NCBI GenBank assembly: GCA_036924285.1
Contig: JAYKYS010000010.1
Coordinates: forward strand, 3,472,001-3,536,000
Direction of reading: 5' to 3'
DNA length: 64,000 nucleotides
Origin: Asterella californica
Taxonomy: Eukaryota > Streptophyta > Marchantiopsida > Marchantiales > Aytoniaceae
Of this stretch, positions 11,800 through 23,800 are shown one piece after another. The notes under the pieces are model-generated. The model was not told the DNA's origin and searched no databases. It saw only the letters and a list, made by a program, of their open reading frames with translations. Position numbers and translations under genes: made by a program. Every line of letters starts with the position of its first letter. Position 1 is the first letter of the stretch.

Positions 11800-12795
11800 C
11801 GGTGGCAACGCTTCCTTTTCACGATGACGTCACTTCTGCCACCCGAAACGACAAAAGCTCATCCACTTAGTGGAAGCCGCAGCAGCACCGCACTTCACAC
11901 GTTGGCTGATTATTACTCACTTCGTCTCTCAGTCGGAAGACTCGGAACCAGAAGAAACTCCAGGCGGCAGCGGAGAGCCCGAATTCTGCAATAACAGTAA
12001 CAGGACGAACGGTCGAGCTAAATTCATCGATGAACTTGCCGAACGACTCGACCGTCCATCTGTTGACCAATGAATGAAGCTCATCAACTTCATGAAGCAG
12101 CCGAGACACCGCCCTTCTTCAGAAGTTGAGCGTTCGTATCTGAGTCGGAACCAGAGACTCCGGGGCCGAGAAAGTCCAAATTGTGCAGTAAGAGAGAGGG
12201 AAAAGCGGTCCCGCCTTTAACTCATCGTCGATGAATTCGCCAAACGACTCGATCTTCTTGCTTCGTCTGGTACCGTAACGCTCTTCATGCGAGGGAGGTA
12301 TCTCGTAACTCACTGGTTCGGCTTAAAAGAAGAAGCTCTTCATCGACACGCGATCCGTCCAAAACTACAATTGTCATCTTGTACCCGCGCCACCTGTTAG
12401 AAACTGTACCATGTGACTGTGGTGAATTGTGGACGAGGTCGCAGCGTCACCCTCGCAACTGCGTCAAGGTAAGTGTTTATGAAGCTTCATTTCACCGGGG
12501 ACTTCTCGGTTGATCTTAGCATCATCGTTTATCTGGACCTTACGATCGACGTTAGTAAAGTTGAAACTCGTTAGTGAATTTGAAACTTGACTACCATATC
12601 CGTCCGACCTAGCTACTAGTTTTCCTACAGTAGACAAAGGTTGTTGCCTTGCAACTATAGGCTACATACGGAATACACAATTTGAACGAACACACTTCCC
12701 ACCTTTTGTGGCTCTGTTTTTGTCCTCTTTACACATGCAAATGACCACTTCCCTCCCACGTTTACCTTGCATGCATACTTCTAGCAATCTAGCAT

Positions 12796-12890
12796 GCATA
12801 TTATTCACCTCTTCCAAGTTCGGAAGAGGGAATATGCACAAAGGGTTTAATTTATGTATTAACTTTTAGGTTATAAATTAAACTTCTTAA
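12796..12890. repeat. Two-hairpin miniature element, copy 2 (inverted order)
   Basis: Hairpin B comes first: arms gcatattattcacctcttcc (12796-12815) and ggaagagggaatatgc, with a few mismatches. Hairpin A follows: arms gtttaattta and ataaattaaac (about 12845-12883) with a short internal loop. The copy is bordered by gcatgcata. Order and orientation are inverted relative to copies 1 and 3. Confidence 0.5.
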
Positions 12891-13292
12891 GTTACAAAAC
12901 CTTAACTGTTTTGTAACTGCAGCTGCCAAGTGGACCACCAGTGAGTGAATCGAATTGGCTGGGACCGAAACAAAATTGGCCGTTATGAAGTGAACTAAAT
13001 TGACTATAGATTTTTACTTTTTGTCATTTTAATTTAGTAAACTAAATTTAACCAACAATTGTTCTTTATTTCTCCTCCTCTGTATAATGTATCGACCATC
13101 AATCTTTGCATCCTCGTACGTCTGCGGTTCAGACTGTCTGATATATGTTCTTCTGAATTTTTCTTCAAGCCAATTGCTAACCAATTGTTGTTGATAATTT
13201 TGTGAGCTATGTAAAGATTTGTCGTCTCCTCTGTCAGAACTGCACTTTGCATACATATTTCGTTGACATCAAGGTTGAAATTTATCTTGCAT

Positions 13293-13345
13293 GCATTAAT
13301 CTATTACTTAATCCATTTTTTGCAGAAAAATTAGGTAATAAATCA
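13293..13345. repeat. Hairpin A-only miniature element
   Basis: The left arm (ttaatctattacttaat) and right arm (attaggtaataaat) match hairpin A of the two-hairpin elements, and the copy follows a tgcatgcat motif like other family members. Hairpin B is not evident. It sits directly beside the truncated 3' end of the copia element. Confidence 0.4.
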
Positions 13346-13390
13346 ACATATATTTAAATTAATATATATCATGTGTCAAATTCTCTTGTG

Positions 13391-14757
13391 TCAGATATCA
13401 ATGTCAGACACTACTGGACCACTCTGTCCATACATGGCAGCCTGTAACTTAGGCACAGATGCATCTAGTTTAAACAGCCTACCAGTCTTGATACCTCGAG
13501 CTATGACAGTGCCATTCGAATCTTCAATAAAACATCCATCTTTATTGAAGCGCACTTGCAGACCATGCTCTATCAACTGTCCTACAGATAACAGGTTTCT
13601 AGTCAACGTGAGTACATGTAAGACATTCCGTATACCAATAAACGTTGAAGCAAGAATGTCAAGTGGAATGTTACCCTTGTGTTGGATCTTGTGCTTGGTG
13701 TCATCTCTTGTCACCATAAACTGTGGAGTCTCCACAGGCTCGAGTGAACTAAACCACTCCCGATAGGGAGTCATGTGAGTGGTGGCACCGGAGTCGATCA
13801 CCCAGTCAGTCTGCGGCTCGAAAGCCGCATAATTCTGATGCGTAGTAATCAGCGATTGCTCCGAATAGACATGCTCAGTGACTGCATAGGCTTGCTAGTT
13901 GCTGTTACCTTGTTGGGGTTGTTGTCGTGTTGTCTCTGATCGTTCTGCTTCTTGTAGCACTGATTTGCCTTGCTTCTTGCAGTAGTTGCAGGAACCAGGC
14001 GCTCTTCTCTGATTGTTGTTGGAACCAGACTGTTGCTGGTTCTGTTGATTCTGCTGCGATTGCTGTTGCTGTTGCTATCCGCGATCCCATCCACGTCTAG
14101 CACCTTTGTCACGACCCCTACTTCGAGATCCTCCAGAACTTGCAAAATAGACAGATTCTTGCTGACCCGTCGAAGTAGAACTCCCCAGTAGGCGCACCTC
14201 CTCTCCTAACATCATAGGAACAAGCTCATCAAACCGCGGAAGAGGTTCTCTGGTCGAAATCGATGTTATGAACTGTTTGTACTTTGCAGGTAGTTCCTGC
14301 AATGTGGCTCCGATCAAGACAGTGGGATCAATCTCGACTTTGACAGAAGATAGCTGATCCGCGAGCTGCTTGACGTGGTTCACGTAGTCGTTGATGCACA
14401 TTGACCCCGTCTTCACGGTGTTGAACTGCTGCAGCAATTGCAGCTTCCGCGCCTCTATTCCGGATTGAAACAGACGCGCGAGTGCATCTCAAGCTTTCTT
14501 GGGCATATCGCAATCCTGAATGTGATCGATCATCGATGCTGAGACTGTCAGCGCGATGTAGTGAATAGCCTGATATGAGCGCTTCTTCCACTCCTTGAAT
14601 TTCGGGTCAGAAATTAGCACTTCCGATGCTTTCCCTCCTCAGTGATAAGATCCCATAGATCTTGTCCTTATAAGAATGTCTTCATCCGGAACTTCCACAC
14701 TTGGTAGTTGTTCTTGTCGAGCTTCTTTCCAGTGATCAAAGACACGGACTCCGCCAT
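13391..14757 (-). pseudogene. copia gag-protease fragment
   Basis: Gag begins at ATG 14757 (MAESVSLITGKKLDKNNYQV, then WKFRMKTFL), the usual N-terminus of plant copia Gag, and soon meets in-frame stops. The UBN2-type Gag core lies in 14437-14075 (QQFNTVKTGSMCINDYV...LPAKYKQFITSI). The zinc knuckle CNYCKKQGK near 13990 is broken by a frameshift and loses its His and last Cys. Protease follows in 13801-13391 with an intact active-site motif MIDSGATTHMT, then NLLSVGQLIEHG and GIKTGRLFKLD. Stops and frameshifts show that it is no longer functional. Confidence 0.85.
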
Positions 14758-15415
14758 AGCTGCAATGTCGAGATTGCGCTGTTTTGTACGCGGAAAATCT
14801 CACAGATCTTTCACGAAACTCGTCTCTCCACACCGCACGATCAAGGCAGTCATAAGTCACAAGAAGTCGACTCCACGAACTCCTCCTGCAGCGAGAATGA
14901 GAAAGAAACTGTCCGTGAAATGTAGGTGTACAAAATACGACGAAAATATCGAAAGAACACACCAAGAAAGGTCGAAACTAGACCAAACGAGGTCAGAAAT
15001 AGGTGTGCGACTTTTCAAAATTTTCAAAAATTTTCAAATTGCTAGCGGTGGACCCACCCATATTCAGAACAGGATTTGTTTTAGGATCAAGTCCTAAAAC
15101 TTTCATTTTGATCGAAAAAGATCCGATTGAAAATCTGCCACTGGAAACCTCCAAATCGACTGAAACTTGGCCCAGTACACAATTCACACCTTTTGAACAA
15201 GACAACCGTAGAAGGACTGGTCGACAGATTTCAGCGAGAAAACATCGTCTAGGCCTCCGAAATCGCGTTCAAAGTTTCTGGTGGCGAAAAAAATGGTTTC
15301 GTCTCACCCGAACGCATCAGCAGGATAGTGCTCGACATCAGGCACAACTCCGGCTGCTCTCTCCTGTACTCCAATCTCCATCTTGCTCATCAGCAAGGGA
15401 CACACGCTCTCACCA

Positions 15416-15427
15416 GCTCTGATACCA
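15416..15427 (-). other. Primer binding site for initiator Met-tRNA
   Basis: On the minus strand the sequence TGGTATCAGAGC follows the LTR terminal CA directly. It is the classic complement of the 3' end of plant initiator methionyl tRNA that primes copia reverse transcription. Confidence 0.9.
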
Positions 15428-15656
15428 TGTAGAAAGATCGATACTTCGAGGACACTCCAAAAAGAGAGAGAGCGAGTAGACAAGGAAGTAAAATAAGAAT
15501 GAGATGAGAGAGGCTTTGTCGCTCTCTGTATATATAGTGGAGGTGAGTACAAGAGAAACCCTAATGGTGAGTTAGCCCTCTAACTAACTCTAACAATCCT
15601 AACCACTCCGGCTAATGATAGCTGTCGATCTACTAGAGCTTGGGACTATATCAACA
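15428..15656 (-). repeat. copia 5' LTR (229 bp)
   Basis: The LTR opens TGTTGATATAGTCCC (from 15656) and closes TCTACA at 15428, next to the primer site. A TATA-like stretch (ctatatatacagag on the minus strand, about 15525-15540) sits in the expected promoter position. No second LTR copy is visible in the window. Confidence 0.8.
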
Positions 15657-17824
15657 AATCTGCTATTGCCAGTCAGAGGTGTGATCAAGTAATGCAAAGT
15701 TAAGAAGGATGGTGGGTTGTTAAGAAGGATGGTGGCAAGTTAGACAAATGTACGAGGGTTGCGATAAAGTAAATCTCTGTTATTTTGTGTTAAAAAGGTG
15801 TTATACATTTGGAGTATTTCACTCTATATCTTCAGTACCCAATAACTGTTATATTGGTTACTGATGGATGATTTTGAATATTAATATTTTAAGAACTCTA
15901 TTGCAGAGGAGTTGACTCTAACGAACTAACATGCAGTATGCATGTTCATTTTAATGTATTGTTATAAGTTTTATATTGATGTAGAATGTTATCAAAACAA
16001 AATTTTTAGAAAGGTTACACAAAGTAGATAGTGGTTGCAATCATAGTAGATATAAGAATTCATAAATTATAGTGTAGTAACATAAATTATATTAAATAAT
16101 TAACTATGATTATTAGTTCATTATTACTGATGATGTTTCATCATAAACAATGAAGAATATCAAGTAAGAGAAATACTGTAGTATAATATATCTTAATATA
16201 TTCTAACTATTTTACAAATCATTATTATCGTGAGAATTGAGAATATTAATACCATTAGTTATTATGGAAATCATCTGATATAGTGATAATGATTAAGAGA
16301 CAAGTTCTTATAACCATAGGGAGAGCCTAGTCACAATACCAAAATTACACAACACAGTACAGATAATTTGTTACAAGTTTAAAAGGAAAGTTAAACTCAA
16401 CATTTAGGATCATTCCTATCTAATAATTATTGCTGACTATGCACTGCGTACTTGGCTGCCTACGACTACGACGGAGTATTCAAGCCACAACTGTCGATTT
16501 TCAACTGCAGTAGTTACAGTCGACTACAAGGAGAACTCGCTACTACCTTTCACGATCACACTTACACGTTCCGGCACGCATTACGAGAAATGTCGACAGC
16601 TGATTTATTTACAAAGTCGACAGCCACTTTACGGTCATGGCACTTTCCGGCGAGTTCTTTGTCTCGCGTGGCGTGTGGTTTGGTCTGCTGCTGCGGTAAG
16701 GAATAATCGGCTCGAAGAGACAAAAGGAAACTACCTTCTATTTTATAATAGGACCTCCTAGAGCACTCTCTTCGTGTGCCATGTGGCCTTTGGATCTGCC
16801 TTGGATGTAATAGTAAAGTGCTTTCCGAACCCATTATCTGAAAGCGACAGATGAAGGGCTTACCGTACTGATAATCTAGCCTCAATATAACTAGGCAAGC
16901 CTGTATAACCACGGCATAATCGTGGCATGCATAATTTATTATCTAACCCTTAAATAACCCTGACCATAAATTGATCATGATTTTAGAGTGAGCCTCGGCC
17001 TTACGGTTTCGTCAAGGCGTGCTATGATTTTATATTTATGGGTTTTTTTCAGACTCAATGCAGCTTGTGGTTATGATAAATTTTAGTATTTATAAAATTA
17101 TTTTATTTTATTTTAAAGTTTTATCTATTATTTAGACTTCTCTATAAACAAAAACATCACAAACACTTATAAACAATACATCACTAACATCAAAATAATC
17201 TCTGAGTCCATCTCACTCTAAACCAATCCACTCGCTCTATTTTTATCTCTCATATCCCGTACCCCGCTTCTCTTTCCCCTTGTTATCCTTGGCTAGGACG
17301 CTCGGGATGCATATTTTTTCGCTTAGTGAATGTGATGAATGTGATAACTATTCTTGTGCTTTTCCTTCTACTAGTTATTCTATTTTACTGATAAGGTGAG
17401 TGCACGTTTCCGTTTCACTCAGTAAGTTCGACGTGCCATATAGGACATGCATCCCTAGAGCACTGCGGGAAGGATGTTTACGAGAAACATACATCGGAAT
17501 AGAATGATAACTTTTGGAAGCGGTTGGTTGGGCTTTATTTTTTCTTTTTCATGTATGTTGTTTTTCTAGAAAGACTTATCTACCGATACAGATCAACTTA
17601 AGAGAACTTTTGTCCTCTTCTTGCTATGTGAAAATATACATATTATGTAAAAAAATCAGACTCAACTAATATTAAATATTAAACTCTTTTAATGTTGAAT
17701 GATAAAAGAACCGAAAGTTACGACCAGATCTAATCTGACCCGCAATCATACCATGTGAAGAGACGCTTTCGAAACTATAGGATCGAGATGTACATATCAA
17801 ATCAAACCTAAGTTCTCTCTAGAT

Positions 17825-17912
17825 ATTAATTTACAACCTAACTCCTCTCGATGATAAGATTAGATAATAAATTAATCATCATGCTGCACTCTCTATCTGA
17901 AAATGGAGAGTG
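17825..17912. repeat. Two-hairpin miniature element, copy 3
   Basis: Hairpin A: attaatttacaacctaa (17825-17841) pairs with ttagataataaattaat (17860-17876). Hairpin B: cactctc with gagagtg (about 17887-17912). The copy ends in tatgcatgc, the border motif shared with other members. Order matches copy 1. Confidence 0.5.
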
Positions 17913-19141
17913 ATATTATATGCATGCTTCTCAATATGAATACGTTTAATGCAAGCATCTGCTTCAAATGAAACATAACCAAATAGACGATGCGCAACAG
18001 AACAGAAAAAGAGTCGACGGGTAGAATCAAAGCCAGATACCCTACGTTGATTATATAAAGTTCTTTTGTATGTAACTAGAACCCAAGGAGATGATTAACT
18101 ATTACCTCACGTTCAAAAGAAGATATCATAAAACCTGTACATTCTTGCATTCATTGCGTAAAAGAATGCAAAGATGAACAGTTTCATACCAGTTCCGATA
18201 CTGGTGTAACTCAGAATTAAAACAGATAGCCTTTGTACTTATTTTCTGAATAACTTATTCGCCCATTTACACTTCAAGCCGTTCTGTTGATTCGCATAAT
18301 TTACTTTATATTGTTCTCATATTTCGTGCATCTCAAAAGCATTTACCAGAAATATTTCATGCAACTCGAGTGCACAAAAGACTGGAATGCATGAACTAGA
18401 TTGTCAATAGAAGAATACCTGTCTGAACCAGTTTGCATAGGCAGTTATGTATAGAAGGAACCGCAATCGAGGCGACAACGAGACATAATCGAGAGTGACT
18501 TTCAAACCCAGAACGAAGAGCATAAGATGTTCCATCAAGTAAATCATTTTTAGGTTTTTCCTCGGACCAAGTTAAGTAAGTTACAACTTAACTTAGTTAA
18601 CGTAGTGGGTTAAAAAACAAAGACAAAAAAGAATCACAATGAGGGAACGCTTCAGGTAGCGGGGGTAAAAAAGACTCAAAAACTGCAACAAAAACCATCA
18701 TGTGCAATTGGACCCTTACATAACCCGAAAGTAGTCTCGGCTGGATCCAAGGTGGCTTACGGTTATCACCATGGAGAGGGCCCTAGACGCGGCAGCAGCA
18801 GGTTACAGTGCAAGACACAAACTTCGGCATGCTCAATGCGGAATGTGATAAAGTACTATATTCGATAGCTTTCACTGTCTACTCAAAGGGACGACGTGCA
18901 CCCTGAAGATCTGAAGATCTGAAAGTTTGACGAGCCTGTCACACGAAGTTCTATTCAACGATTCTCATGGTTCCTACGGAGTTTTCATTTGCTCTCAAGA
19001 TCTCTCGAGATGTTTGTGCAGATTCTGCCCCTCAATTGAGCTACTCACTCGATTGGTGAGACTCACATTCTGACTGACAGTGTCCGGATAGAACATTCGA
19101 ACTTGATAATTTCCTTCTACCATTCTAGTGAAGTGGTTGGC

Positions 19142-19203
19142 GATGATACACTTAAACAACCTCCATCTTCTAGATGATACACTTAAACAACCCCCATCTT
19201 CTG
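19142..19203. repeat. 31-bp tandem duplication
   Basis: Two copies of a unit beginning gatgatacacttaaacaacc lie head to tail, starting at 19142 and 19173, with one internal difference (ctccatc versus ccccatc). Confidence 0.85.
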
Positions 19204-20875
19204 GTGGAAGTTACGTATCCCCTCGCAGGAGACGGTCCATAACATGTGAATAACCAGCCATGAAATGATTCATACGAGGACAGAAGAAGATTACCTCATA
19301 TGCTCGAGCTGGGACGGGCTTGACGGATCATCCCACAGGCAGGAAATCACAAACCCATATCTGAAACTTTACGGATGGCACTCGGCGATAAGGACGCCAG
19401 CGAGATCATGCTGAAAATACTGCCTTCTTGTTGGGCAGAAATAATTAAAGTGTGAGAATGCTCACATGAATATGGCGTGAAAATCACAACCAGAGGATGA
19501 ACAGTACTCTGCACCCGGTATGCCTCGACCTTAATAACCACAAGCTCCACGACTCACTTTTCTAGACAGCCTCACTAACACGCCATTCTTGCCCTACAGA
19601 CTCGGGACAAGACCTTGGATACGGAAAAATGTCCAGAACAGCCCGCTGCCATTCTTCTCCCACTCATCCGCATCGCCAACCCAGCCACCCTGTACAGTGA
19701 TCTCGATTATCGTTTGTAGCAGTAGAATTTGCGTTTATCAGACCTTGGCAGTCATCCTGTTCCAAAAGATACCCTCGAGTAGCGCTGAACAGCTGGCTCT
19801 TTGCTACATCGATGTTGATTCAGAATATAAGCAAAAGGGGAACAGTAGCATCCTGTAAGGTCAGGTCGAGTCCTAAAGAAAGAGGCAGTGGCCTCGTTCA
19901 TCTCTGCTGGACTGGCCATTTGAGGGTGATAATGAACCTAGAAAGGAGGTGTACAGGGAACTTGGAAACTGTACAAATAGAAAAGGTCGCATTAGGCCAG
20001 ACCACCTATATTCAGAGCGACAAGCAGAAGATTTCGTCGCCAATTTGGCCTTGGGACTAATGTACTGTAGGGAAAACAATCTGACTTCTACTCTAGTCTA
20101 TTTTCACTGCTCGCCTTTGTGCTTCACTTTATTTCTCGTGGATTTCCTCCCTTGTTTTGTCAGACGTCCAACGGTCATACTTCTGCACCGCAGGATACAG
20201 AAGTATGTTACATTTCCAGAGAACATAAACCGAAAAGCAACAACCACAAAAATGTTTCCGGTAAACCTGGAGGCTGTCTGTTGGTTAGAAGAGTCAGACA
20301 GATACAAGCCATGCCCTAGCATGTCGGAGGTTTCATGTTAATATTTGAAATCCTTGGGCACCTGTTATATTACCCTCCAAAATGTACCCGTTTAACACTA
20401 TGACTAAACCATGAAAAGAATGATGTGGAAGGGGAAGTGCATGCCGAGTCTTCTACGAATGTAAACATCCTACTCCTGGCTACTGCGCTCGAATCTTAAG
20501 GGTCAGAGAGGAAAGTGGAGCGTCTTAGCAGCTCAGTGTTAGTGGGAAATTATCACAGCTGAATGTAAGTCTGATATGCGTCAGACATCTCCTCTTACGA
20601 CTCAAGCACCGGGTGATTCACACGGAACTGACAAAAGCACAAAGAACAACCACAAGGGTTCCAGGATGACGATCCTGCTCCGATGACGGCAACACGGCCA
20701 TGAAGGCACGAAATAGTTACTCCAGAACTCGTCCTCCGGTAGCAAAAAGAGGGCCACAGTCTGACTACTCTCATCAGTACTTTGAGGAGTAGATGTAGTA
20801 AATTTGCTGTCCTCAGGATGCACTACCATGTCATGCTCGCGTCTGTGCCCGAAAGTTTTTGGAATGTAAAATTAG

Positions 20876-23800
20876 TCACCTCCCTTCTGCCTTGCTTTCA
20901 ACAGCATAATGATTTTCGTCGAGAGGGATCTCCACTTTGAATGGGTCGCGCCATCCTTTATCACTCGCGGCTGCTCTTCTCCAGCGCCGTGAAAAAGCTT
21001 GCAACTCAACTTTAGATTTATTTCGTATCTGCAAGTCAAATAACCAAAGGCGCATTACACTTAGAAATGCAAATTCTAGGCTGCAAGGTCACAGCAAACA
21101 AAAAGGAACGAAGAGAACTTCAATCGAACTAAAGGTCAAACGGACCTCTCCTCGCGTGTCCACAGCTTCGGGGTCCTGTCACAGAACAAGAGAGGGAAGT
21201 GTCAAAAGTGAAGCGTTGCTTGCTTTTAAGTGTCGTTGAAGTGTCTCAGATCAAAGAGCAGTAGCTCCATTACCTGCATCTAGACCCCCAATTAATAACA
21301 GGCAGGCTTCAGCATTGTAAGGTCTGCCAATCAGATCCCAACAAGCAAAGTATGATGATTTATGTGCCTTCGGTGATTACTTCTGGATTTGATTGCTCCA
21401 GTTTGTGCTGTCAAGTTTGTTTCTCCTCACTCAATAACTGGCCCAAACGTTTCGTTCCGCGCCCTACTAGACGTATAGAAGTGCGCAACATTATCAGCTG
21501 ATGGCCTGAAAGCTCAGCGGGGTCCAAGAGATCAGTGAGATCTTTTAAGCGTAGTAAGTATTGACCTTCTCAATGCCAATATGGCAACAACTAAATCACA
21601 GGCATCAAGGGACTTCGTACTGATTGGGAAGGATGCAGTTCCTTGAAGAGCAAAGTGTCTTTAGGTGCCATTATTTGCCCGAGACTAACGATAAAATGAA
21701 GGGTCTACACCGACTCTTCAAGTCTGAGATCTAAATCCGGGTTTGTTCGGAAGATGTGACTTCTAACAGCTGCGAGACAGTCACTAGCTTTTTCAGTTCT
21801 TTTCACATCTTCTATAAAGTTGCTTCGACTTACTAAGTTAAAACCTTGGCCCGAGCAATCCAAAAGAAACTCCGACCAACTGAACGGACCTACTTTTCTC
21901 ACTAGGCACATTCTGGCAGGAAGTGACTACCTAATGGGATGAGAGTATCTAACGCAACTTTAACACCATCTCCAACACTGATGCATTCCATCTGAGACAT
22001 TATTGGCAAGGAGTAAGTTGGTGAAGGTGACTGCGTCCTCCAGATAGCTTCCAGTACTTTTTTGTTTTGACCGAAAGGACGCAACACCGCCCTAGAATAC
22101 CAGAATCACTACTCCAGGATCAACTATCTAGTACCTCTTGCTAGAAAGAATTCCTGTCCACAAGTTCTCCTCGCAGGGAAAACCCTCGTTCACTAGAAAG
22201 CCCTATGAATGTCTATCCGCTGTCTAGGTTCCTGAGTTGTTGACGTGACCCTGTTTGCACACTCAAACGGCTAATGCTGACCCTGTAACAACTCAACCCT
22301 GTAGCAGCCTCTCTATCCCGTCTTAAGAGGTACTCTACAGAGTAAACGTCAAAGAACAACCAAGGTCCTCGAATGCAGGACCAGGCAAACGCTTGCAATA
22401 TAACTTCACGGGCACAAATATAGAGACATACCATGGCGCTAACTTCAGAGGAACCACTATCTTCAGGTCTTATCTGGATCTCTGCAGTCTGCATCAGGTC
22501 ACAAGATGAGTATGTTAAGGGCGGCGTTGCTATACCTTGGATCACAACTTAAGGCTTGTGAAGTCTACCTTATCAGCAACATAAAGTGTCAAACTCATGT
22601 AATCGAACTACAACGCATCATCGAACTACTGGGTTTCAACTCCCACATTCTTCACTGATACGATAACCATGGAGAAGCTCCTGCAGCAGAGTGTGGAAAA
22701 CTGAAGCCGATATGCGTCAAATGCATGCATTGACAAGCATACCTTGTCAATGGACTGACCTCCAAGAGAAGGAATGCCTTCGTGAACGATGTATTCGCTG
22801 TCGATAATACCCACTTTCTCACTGCGAACCCCCTAAGATGTGAGAGCACGAGCAATGAGTGTCCCCCACACAGAATCACTGAATCCAGACGAAAGAAAAG
22901 GTCGCCTTTGAACAGAATTTCCAAGAGGCCAGAGCCATGCAACCTCGAGTCGATAAGACTAAAACAGTAGGCAGCAGAGGTATGAAGATATTTACGTACC
23001 TGGGCACAATAACCAAGCTTGTAATCCAGACCCCACGCATGAACAAGATCGTTCTGCTCATCCCAGAGACCAACCAACATCAGAACAAGGTGCAGAGGAG
23101 GTGCGAGTAAGGTGTTGGGCATTCTTACCGACTCAGGCACCAATCTCGAAGTCCAGAAATTACAGAGAGAAGAAGAGCCGTAAACAAGAAAAAAGTCCTC
23201 CAACCTGAATCATGTGCCAGGTGCACCTCCAAGAAGCCCGCGAGAACACTGGAGCCATCATTTCGACCCACCTGCGCCGTTATCCAGCATAATCAAGTAA
23301 TTAAAGTCTAAAGAACGACCGGGTCCTATTCACAACACCCAGTTCCGGAGCAAACTTGCGGTAAATTGATAGGCACCTGCAGCCTGTAAGACCGTGCCAT
23401 CTCCACTTACCCCGTACATGGAGGACCAGTGCTATTTTCATTGCATGATTTCCATCCAGTTCCCGTGATCAGTCGCCTGCATTATTTTTAGCTAGTCAGA
23501 AACATTCACAGGTCCTGAATGCCCAAACACTTTTCATTTAGTGAGTCGTACTTAAGCTGGAAGCTGATGCTGTAATAACTGAAACAAAACAGTACGAAGC
23601 ACGTCACAGAGACGTACAGCCAGTTCTGCCTTAAAACTTAGAGAGTTTGGCTTTGGACTTTACGACTACGCAAGTATGAACTTCGCCATTATACTGGGGA
23701 TGATGTGACGAGGGAAGAACTTGCCTGTGGACTCTCACCCTTGGTTGGCGTACAGTCAATCTATGATGAACCTCGGAAGAGCTCGAGGCAAGGGCAGGCT

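Larger units (their letters stand above)
11800..13370. other. Upstream region of LEA_2 gene with diverged duplicated module
   Basis: This should contain the LEA_2 promoter. Two diverged copies of a roughly 130-bp module lie at about 11928-12060 and 12138-12255. They share gagtcggaaccaga-like, caattctgca/aattgtgcag-like and catcgatgaa-cgccgaacgactcga-like blocks on the plus strand. Further right are hairpin elements (12796-12890 and 13293-13345) and AT-rich DNA. I see no supported gene. Confidence 0.5.
13371..15656 (-). mobile_element. Truncated Ty1/copia retrotransposon (5' LTR, gag, start of protease)
   Basis: Read on the minus strand: 5' LTR (15656-15428), an initiator-Met primer site (15427-15416), leader, gag from ATG 14757, zinc knuckle, protease start and the gag-pre-integrase stretch GIKTGRLFKLD, after which homology stops near 13371. 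Integrase, reverse transcriptase, RNase H and the 3' LTR are absent, so the element is a 3'-truncated relic. It lies between the LEA_2 gene and AT-rich spacer DNA. Confidence 0.85.
15657..20875. other. AT-rich intergenic spacer without supported genes
   Basis: Mostly AT-rich sequence without coding signal. It holds a two-hairpin element (17825-17912), a possible hairpin A relic at 16930-16972, an inverted repeat around aagttaagt/acttaactt (18567-18593) and a 31-bp tandem duplication (19142-19203). The part nearest 20875 is probably the 3' UTR of the DUF707 gene. Confidence 0.5.

Noticed and set aside
11381..11827. A plus-strand 148-codon frame opposite LEA_2 exon 1
   Set aside because: It is the antisense shadow of a Ser/Glu/Lys-rich exon and has no homology of its own.
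20602..20829. A 75-codon minus-strand frame downstream of DUF707 as a further exon
   Set aside because: The DUF707 frame already ends with the conserved WRDPF exon and a stop at 20876; this frame lies in the presumed 3' UTR.
22652..23203. A single 183-codon minus-strand open frame as a gene of its own
   Set aside because: Only an 18-residue piece (NDLVHAWGLDYKLGYCAQ) is exonic; the rest is intron of the DUF707 gene read through.
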